From Ryuthela nishihirai (Eukaryota; Arthropoda; Arachnida; Araneae; Heptathelidae): a DNA stretch of 64,000 bases. The DNA lies in NCBI GenBank assembly GCA_038380435.1, contig JAWZYU010000013.1, positions 63,940,446 to 64,004,445 of the forward strand. The letters are read 5' to 3'. Each line of letters starts with the position of its first letter. Positions within the stretch are counted from its first letter, which is position 1. The notes below the pieces were generated by a model, which was not told where the DNA came from, made no database searches, and was given only the letters and a program-made list of their open reading frames with translations. Made by a program: the position numbers and the translations under genes. Positions 57,712-64,000 of the stretch are shown piece by piece.

Positions 57712-59203
57712 CACTGCTTGACATTGAAAGTACCCCACACAGAAGGGCATGTTGTACAAACAGGCAAATAGAAGGGTGGGTGTACAGTTGAAAAATGCAA
57801 ATGATGGTAATCCGGAGCCAATGACGTGTGGCTCAAGAGACCAGAATTTCCAAATAGTTCCATCAGATGGCAACAACTCCCACTTTTTTTGTGCTCTAGC
57901 CTTTAAAGGTGCAGTATAAAAGGTGCAAGAAGGAACAGGGATGGTATTGTGTTTATGCAGGTGGAAGTCATGTGAACGGTTCAGATTAGGTGGTTCCATT
58001 TAGAAATTGTTCAGCGAAGGCCGAAAATGCCTGGTACACGCCATCGGCAGGTTTGTCACCATTTGGATGCTTTTGAGAGAGGAAGAATTATAGGCCTATG
58101 TGAAGCTGGATGGATTACATGTCGTGTTGCTGCCCATGTTCATTGAGATGCATGAACTGTTGGATGCTATTGGCAACAGTGGTGAAATGAAGGTTCTAGC
58201 ATGCGTCGCAGAGGGAGTGGTGCCGTCCAACAGATATCAGTACAGCTTGATAGCCACATTATTAGTCATGCTCATTTGTCACCACAGAGCACTGCATGCG
58301 ATATTCGACAGGCTGTGTCAGCAGCCATGAACACATCCCCATAACGATTTGAACTGTAAACCTAAGGTTGCATGAGGCATGCTTGCGATTTAGGCAACCG
58401 TTACATCGATTGACATTGGCTGCAAACCATCGCAGTGTTTGTCTGGCTTGGTGCCGAAGTCATGCAAACTGGGGTCACGAATGCCGTGAACTGTTGTGTT
58501 TAACGATGAATCCCATTTCTGTCTGGGTGCTGACAATCGACGGGTATGTATATGGCGACAACTTGGAAAGAGGACGGATCCAGCTTTTGTTTGTGACCGG
58601 CACACCGCCTGTCAGCCAGGCAAAAATGGCATGGGATATATTATATTGGATATGACAGCAGATCACCTCTTGTCCACATCATAGGAACACTGACAGCTGC
58701 ATGATACGTTAGTGTAGTTCTGCAGCCCATTTAGTTACTGTTACTGGGAGACGCAGCAACCCATTCCAGCATGACAATGCCTGTGTACACACAGCTAGGG
58801 TTTCTAGACAATGTTTGCAACATGTTCAAGAATTGCATGGCAGCACGATCTCCAGATTTATCCCCAACATAAAATCTGTGGGACCACACTGGACGACATG
58901 TGCAATCCTCTCACCGGTGAGCGCAGAATCTCGAATTATGGAGCAAGTCAATGATACTTGGTGTGCAATTCCTCAGGACCATATCCGTCGACTGTATGAC
59001 TCCATGCCACGTGGTATTGCCGTTCACAGCAGTGCAACCACCTACTGAGGCAATCACATTATGCTGCATTATCTCATCTTCTAACTGCTATAAGTGGCTG
59101 CAAATTAAATCATGGTATGCCAATATGTATTGCTATGTGTGTGCTACATTTCAACCCTATTCCTCACTCCATCTGGGTGGGGCAATTTCAATGTTGTGCA
59201 GTG
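57712..59203 (+). mobile_element. Tc1-like DNA transposon with TIRs, degraded transposase
   Basis: Inverted ends of about 40 bp (CACTGC..ACATTGAAA.T.CCCCAC) bound a 1.49-kb unit; the right flank is TA, the left flank is CA. The transposase starts at 58029: MPGTRHRQVCHHLDAFERGR, IIGLCEAGW, RVAAHVH. Further motifs: VFNDESHFCLGADNRRVCIW (first/second catalytic region), FQHDNACVHTARVS, and the end part IRRLYDSMPRGIAV. Stops and shifts occur throughout. The first 200 bp or so contain a pogo-like fragment, which suggests an older insertion in its 5' part. Confidence 0.85.
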
Positions 59204-59214
59204 TATATGTTAAT

Positions 59215-59830
59215 TTTATCAAACCAGTTAATGTCCCTTTCCCTGTGGGCAAAATAGGGGTTAGCATGCACCCTCAAAATGCACCTGATGACAGGTGCTT
59301 TCACACTGCATGCAGCAATCAACAAATGGCAAAACCAGTTATTTGGGTGATAAAATGCAGACTGTAGAGCCATTGCATTGTGGACATTGTAACTAAATGA
59401 CTTCCCCCCCCCCCATTTCCCACCATCCAACATAAATATTGGCTTTTAACCCAAGAAGGGGATGATAACCCTCCCCCCTTCATTTGCTTTTTTCTTTATT
59501 TTCATTTGGGATGATAACCCTCCCCCCCCCCCTTTTTTTCATCCCCCTTTCACTTGCTGCAGTTGGCCTGGGGTTGGAGAAACTTAGAAATACAGCATTT
59601 GCAATGTAACTTTTATGGAAGGGACAAATTCATTGTTATAACAATTCTGCATAAGTGAACAAATAATATGACCTTTTCCATTTTTGTTCAATATTTTTTT
59701 TTCTTTTTGTTAGCATTCACACTAATTATAAGTCAATGACTGCATAAATATCTATTCTCTTTAAAACAACAATTCAGCAACTGTGATAAAAGAAAGCACT
59801 GTTATAAGTAAGCAAGCACAGTAATAAATG
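59215..59830. repeat. Right arm of the large inverted repeat
   Basis: Inverted counterpart of 55460-55950, expanded by C-rich tracts (59401-59414, 59523-59535). It ends with 'gaaagcactgttataagtaa', the same motif that adjoins the pogo-like pieces at 55475 and 56385. The two arms enclose SINE-B, a pogo-like fragment and the Tc1 element. Confidence 0.7.
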
Positions 59831-59834
59831 CAAA

Positions 59835-60000
59835 CTGATCTGTCAGCATTTCCTAAAAATGAATGAGATTTTGGATACAGAGGCCAGTCCTCTTAGTGTT
59901 GGAAGGGCAATTTTGTCAAGGGTGTATGACTCCCCCCTCCCTCTCTGTGGCTATGCTGAGGGTGTTTTAACCCCTCTCTCACTCATGTCAGATAATGAAT
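59835..60000 (+). repeat. Rep-L internal fragment
   Basis: It matches the Rep-L 'cctgaaaatgaatgaggtcttgga', 'agtcctc...ggagggcaattt' and C-rich 'ctgagggtgtttta' blocks only. Confidence 0.6.
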
Positions 60001-60264
60001 TTTAATTCTGCTACACAAAAAAACTTGTTTTACAAGATTTAATCCTAATTATTAGAGTCTTTTCAGTACCTACAACTGAAGACTACAGATCACATGACAG
60101 AGGTGTGCCATCAACTATCAAGGAAACACATCATTATGTATAAGAAAATTGGAGTGTGTAAATTTTTGATATCCTATGGGGATATTTATTTTTTTATATT
60201 TATTAATATAAATCACCAATTATGGCAGTACTTACTAAACGGCTTTACAAACTAAACCTTTACG
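60001..60264. other. A+T-rich stretch, nothing recognised
   Basis: No repeat or coding feature seen before RTE sequence begins. Confidence 0.4.
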
Positions 60265-63220
60265 GACAACATCAGGATATTTTGAATTCTGTCAAGAAAG
60301 GAGATATTACCCTTGTTCTAGGTGACTTCAATGCTAAAGTTGCTACTGACTCTGACCTTTGGGAAGGAGTGATATGGTAGCTGCAATGGCAATGGGAAAC
60401 GTCTCCTACAGGTAAGTAAACTCAATGGTTTCAGAATAACTAACACTTATTACAAACATTGCGACATACATAAGTACACATGGGTTTCATCTGATGGGCT
60501 GCATAATAATATGATTGATTATATATTAATTAACAGCAAATGGGCTAGTTCTGTTAGGAATACCAGGTCATATAGGGAAGCTGAAATTGGATCTGACCAT
60601 TACCTTGTTAAAAGTGTCTTGCAACTTAAACTTAAGAAGTGCTGTACTAAGTTTAAAAAATTTACCTTTAATACTGAAGCTCTGAAAGACCCAGTTATAG
60701 CAAAACGTACCATGATAGATTACTTAGTCATTATGACAGTCATGGTTTGCTTACTACTGAAGTTGAGGAAGAATGGGACCATTTTAAACACGCTTTTTTG
60801 GAAACTAACAGTACTCTTTTAGGGAAAAAGAAGCAGAGGAGGTAGAATTATTTGAGTGATAAGGCACTTGAGCTTATTTCAGAAAGAAAGAACTGCAGGA
60901 ATGTCCTTAAGCAATACCCTACTAGTCCTAATAGAAAGCATTACAAACAGCTTAATAAATGTGTAAAGGATCAGTTAGCTGCTGATAAGTATATTTGGCT
61001 TGATGGCTTGGTTGACAAAGCCGAGGAAGCAGTTAGAGAGCACAACAGCAAAGAGCTGCACCAGATAGTTAATGTTTTGTGTGGTAGAAAGCGGGCAGGT
61101 ATAGAGGGATTGAAGGATAAACAAGGTAAGGTTATAGAAGGTGAGGATTATGTCATGGCTAGGTGGGCTGAGCATTTCAGTGATGTTCTAAACAATGTGG
61201 TTAGTTCTACTCCCATTGTTTGAAATGATGATAGAAGCATTGGTGGCTTTAATGTTGGCTCTATAACACAATCTGAAGTTATTTTGGCTGTTTCTAAACT
61301 TAAACTTCATAAATCCCCAGGGGTAGATGAAATTACTACAGAAATGCTTAGAGCTGGGAATGTTTCGGTTACCACTTGGATGACTGAAATTCTGCATATC
61401 TTTTACGATAAAGGCATGGTTCCTAAGGATTTTACCAGAGCTATTGTTATCCCTATTTTCAAAAAAGGTGATTGCAGTTCTTGTGATAACTATAGGGGTA
61501 TCAGCCTACTCTCTGTTCAAGGGAAAGTTCTTTGTATGATTGTGCTTAATAGAATTAAGAATCTGGTTGACAGGCAATTGCATTGGTTGGTTGGTTGTTT
61601 AACCTCTGAGCGGCACTTTTTTGCACACCATGGGCTAAATGGCCAGGTCACATGGACCCCGAAGGCTCAGAGAAGGTTGGGGGAGGGGACCCACTGGAAC
61701 AGCTGTTGGGAGACAGATGGTACCCTCCCGTCAAGGCCATCCAGCGTGTTCTTTAACGTGCACAGGGTATGGCTCTCCCGCACACGAGGCCACGGCTTAA
61801 CGTTCCATCCGACGGACGGCGGCCTTTCGAAGCCCATCGGTGTCCCCTACTGACCGTGGGCAGGGCGGGGAATTTTTGCGGAGATAAATCTCAACGCTGA
61901 CCCAGCTGGGACTCGAACCTGGGAACTACAGATTACGAGCCTGGCGCGCTACCGACTGAGCCACCCCCACCACAGGCAATTGCGTGATGAGCAATGTGGA
62001 TTCAGAAGTGGTAGGGGATGTGTAGATCAGATATTTTCACTTAGACAGATTCTTCAGAAATGTTTAGAGTTTCAGAAACCTTTGGTTGCTAGCTTTGTTG
62101 ATTTCAAAAAGGTTTTCAACTCTGTTGATCGACATAATTTGTGGTTGATTGTGAGATCATATGGTATACCAGACAAGTTAGTTAACATAATGAAAGCTCT
62201 CTATAATAACACTGAGTCGTGTGTGAGAATTGGTAAGGCTTGTAGCAATTGGTTTAGCATTACTTCTGGTGTTCGACAAGGGTGCATTTTGTCTCCTTTT
62301 CTCTTTGGTTATTGATTATGTTATGCGAAATTCACTTCAAGGGTAAGATTTTGGCCTTAAATGGGCTGGAGATACGAAAATTTCTGATTTAGATTATGCT
62401 GATGATTTAGCCCTTTTGGCAAATGATGTTGATGAGATGAACTCTTTCATTCGAGCTGTTGATGAAACTGGTAGTAGAGTAGGTTTGGTTATAAACAGAG
62501 AGAAAACTAAAGTGATGAAAATTGGTCAGGCAGGCTGTGATTCAGTTAATCTGAATGGTTGCAATCTTGAGCAGGTGTCACAGTTTAATTATCTTGGAGC
62601 TATGTAACAGATGCTGGTGATGTGTGGCATGAGATTAACAGATGGATAGGGATTGCTGCCGGGAATTTTAAGAATCTAGGGAGAGTGTGGAGAAATAGGC
62701 GTATACACCTAAAGACTAAAATTAGACTGTATAATAGTTTGGTTCTTTCTATGGTTAGTTATGGTAGTGAAACTTGGACCCTTTGTAAACAAGATAACAG
62801 GTAACCAGATGCTTTTGATTCTAGATGCTTACGCAGTATCTTGGCCATTAGGTGGTTAAACTTTGTAACTAATGATGAGGTTAGGCAAAGGAGTCGGCAA
62901 CCTCCTTTAAGCAGCATATTGTGCAGAGAGAGAGACTGTTGATTTGGCCATGTTGCCCGTATGGATAATTGTAGATTGGCAAATAGGGTTATGAACAGTG
63001 CACCTAAAGGCTTTAGAAAGAGGGGGAGACCTAGGATGTGGTGGGCAGACAGTGTCAAACAGGGCCTTAGTAGAACTGGTGTGCAGTGGCCAGATGCAGC
63101 AGTAGTATGTAGAGATGTAGCTCAGGATAGACTTGCTTGGAGAACTAAATTGCATGGTCTGGCTGGACCGTGCAATTTATGGCTGCTTGAGAATTTATGG
63201 CTGCTTGATGATGATGATGA
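60265..63220 (+). mobile_element. RTE copy k, 5'-truncated, with nested SINE-A
   Basis: It begins in the endonuclease domain (QDILNSVKKGDITLVLGDFN, AKVATDSDLW) and runs to the GATGAT tail. RT motifs survive on both sides of the SINE: IPIFKKGDCSSCDNYRGISL before it; FVDFKKVFNSVDR, SGVRQGCILSPFLF and the YADD box (about 62395) after it. Frameshifts occur near 60370, 60700, 60830, 62310 and 62600, and stops near 61220 and 62800. Small duplications near 63100 and 63180 alter the C-terminus and tail. Confidence 0.9.
61582..61971 (-). mobile_element. SINE-A inserted in RTE copy k
   Basis: Complete, with the least decayed sequence of the family: tRNA-like head (GGTGGCTCAGTCGGTAGCGC; anticodon position CGT; B-box GGTTCGAGTCC), body, and (AACC)n tail. 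It is flanked by a perfect 12-bp duplication acaggcaattgc (61570-61581 and 61972-61983). The RTE reading would be restored by removing the insert and one duplicate. Confidence 0.95.
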
Positions 63221-63375
63221 ATCAATACGTAAATATAAAAATATATTGATAGGTAATCAATACATAAATATTAATTAAAAAATTAATTTTTTCATATTTA
63301 ATTAAAAATATTTGTATTTCTCAAAATTAAAAATATCTTTAATTTATTTGAATAAATATTCCATATTATATTCAA

Positions 63376-63510
63376 ATAGAGCATAGGTTATAGTTATATA
63401 ATATATAATATAGTTATATAATATATAATATAATAATATAATATAATTATATAATATAGTTTATAGTTTATATAATATAGTTTATATAATATAGTTTATA
63501 GGTTATAGTT
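63376..63510. repeat. Low-complexity TATAATA array
   Basis: Irregular tandem repeats of atataatata / tagtttatataa units, ending at a 14-bp palindrome ttgcgcatgcgcaa. Confidence 0.85.
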
Positions 63511-63524
63511 GCGCATGCGCAACT

Positions 63525-63940
63525 CCTATGCTCGGAATGAGGATTGCAATGCCCACAAAATGGAATAATAATTCCCAAAACGATAAATATAACGTAAATT
63601 AAGCAAAACTGGTTAAGGAAAAGTAAAAGTGAATGGTTGGACCATCACAAGCACCGTGAGGCAGGCTTGCCTCTATGCTACACCCTGTCGATGGTTACTG
63701 ATCATATTCCCTTCAGTGTTTGATTGCAAATTTTAAGCTTTGATCATTTACAAAGGGCAAATCCTGTTTATTACTACAGTAAAATTATAATAGTCTGGCA
63801 GCTTATAGTTTGGAACTCCCAACAGTTCAACATCTGATAGGCTGGAGGGCTTGCTAATCAGTCCATTGCAATTCTGTTATTTTTCATGCTTCCAAACTCC
63901 AATGCTTTGTTTATCAGTTTATTTTATAATAGCTACAGCT
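63525..63940. other. Unique-looking stretch, nothing recognised
   Basis: No coding or shared repeat seen. Confidence 0.4.
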
Positions 63941-64000
63941 GGGGTGGGGGTGGCTCAGTCAGTAGCATGCCAGGCTTGTAATCTGCAGTTCCCAGGTTCA
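63941..64000 (+). mobile_element. SINE-A 5' head, cut by the window end
   Basis: Sense-strand tRNA-like head: ggtggctcagtcagtagcat (A-box region), cttgtaatctgcag (anticodon arm) and cccaggttca (start of the B box). Confidence 0.88.

Noticed and set aside
1..64000. CRISPR arrays, bacterial operons, rRNA genes
   Set aside because: None seen; splice sites, SINEs and LINEs show the sequence is eukaryotic.

Overview
The window is A+T-rich eukaryotic nuclear DNA from an invertebrate animal. The transposon mix (RTE with GATGAT tails, Tc1, mariner, MULE, Penelope-like, several tRNA-derived SINEs) fits an arthropod, perhaps a chelicerate, but the species cannot be fixed from sequence alone.

Host gene. 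The only host gene I can support is on the minus strand: LAMTOR3 (MP1, the Ragulator scaffold subunit). Three short exons (34864-34898, 4544-4602, 933-1066) join in a consistent reading frame and align without gaps to the N-terminal two thirds of the family protein. A fourth exon-like block at 54826-54864 is in phase and could carry the start codon. The last exon(s) lie to the left of the window. If this model is right, nearly the whole window is intron of one small gene, with introns of about 3.5, 30 and 20 kb filled by mobile elements.

Mobile elements, left to right. 0-5 kb: RTE tail, a Tc1-like element with TIRs, and a piggyBac-type MITE with TTAA duplications. 5-10.7 kb: an RTE 5' fragment, then an almost intact antisense RTE whose reading frame has one stop. 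10.7-13.8 kb: a long noncoding repeat ('Rep-L') holding a SINE and a Tigger-like MITE. 13.8-22.4 kb: RTE copies nested in one another and broken by SINE-A insertions. 22.4-26.8 kb: two more Rep-L copies separated by a mariner remnant. 27-28.5 kb: a Mutator-like transposase pseudogene split by SINE-A. 29-31.6 kb: hairpin repeats made from a tRNA-like SINE (SINE-C) and a foldback element. 31.6-34.7 kb: an I/Nimb-type LINE with RNase H. 35.8-38.1 kb: a LINE tail, a SINE-C hairpin and a mariner pseudogene. 38.3-42 kb: a near full-length RTE. 43.6-44.3 kb: a foldback element. 45.4-45.85 kb: a third tRNA-like element (SINE-D) with a perfect inverted repeat. 48.6-53.1 kb: Rep-L, then a Penelope-like element with a GIY-YIG domain and a hammerhead-like motif. 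55-59.8 kb: inverted pogo-related arms around SINE-B and a Tc1 element. 60.3-63.2 kb: an RTE copy with a nested SINE-A. 63.9 kb to the end: the start of another SINE-A.

How they relate. The RTE family is the most active-looking element, and SINE-B ends in the same 3' sequence as RTE, so RTE probably mobilises it. SINE-A copies are younger than the RTE, Rep-L and MULE copies they interrupt, because clear target-site duplications flank most of them. Inverted-repeat (hairpin) forms of tRNA-derived elements recur independently, which is the most unusual structural theme here.
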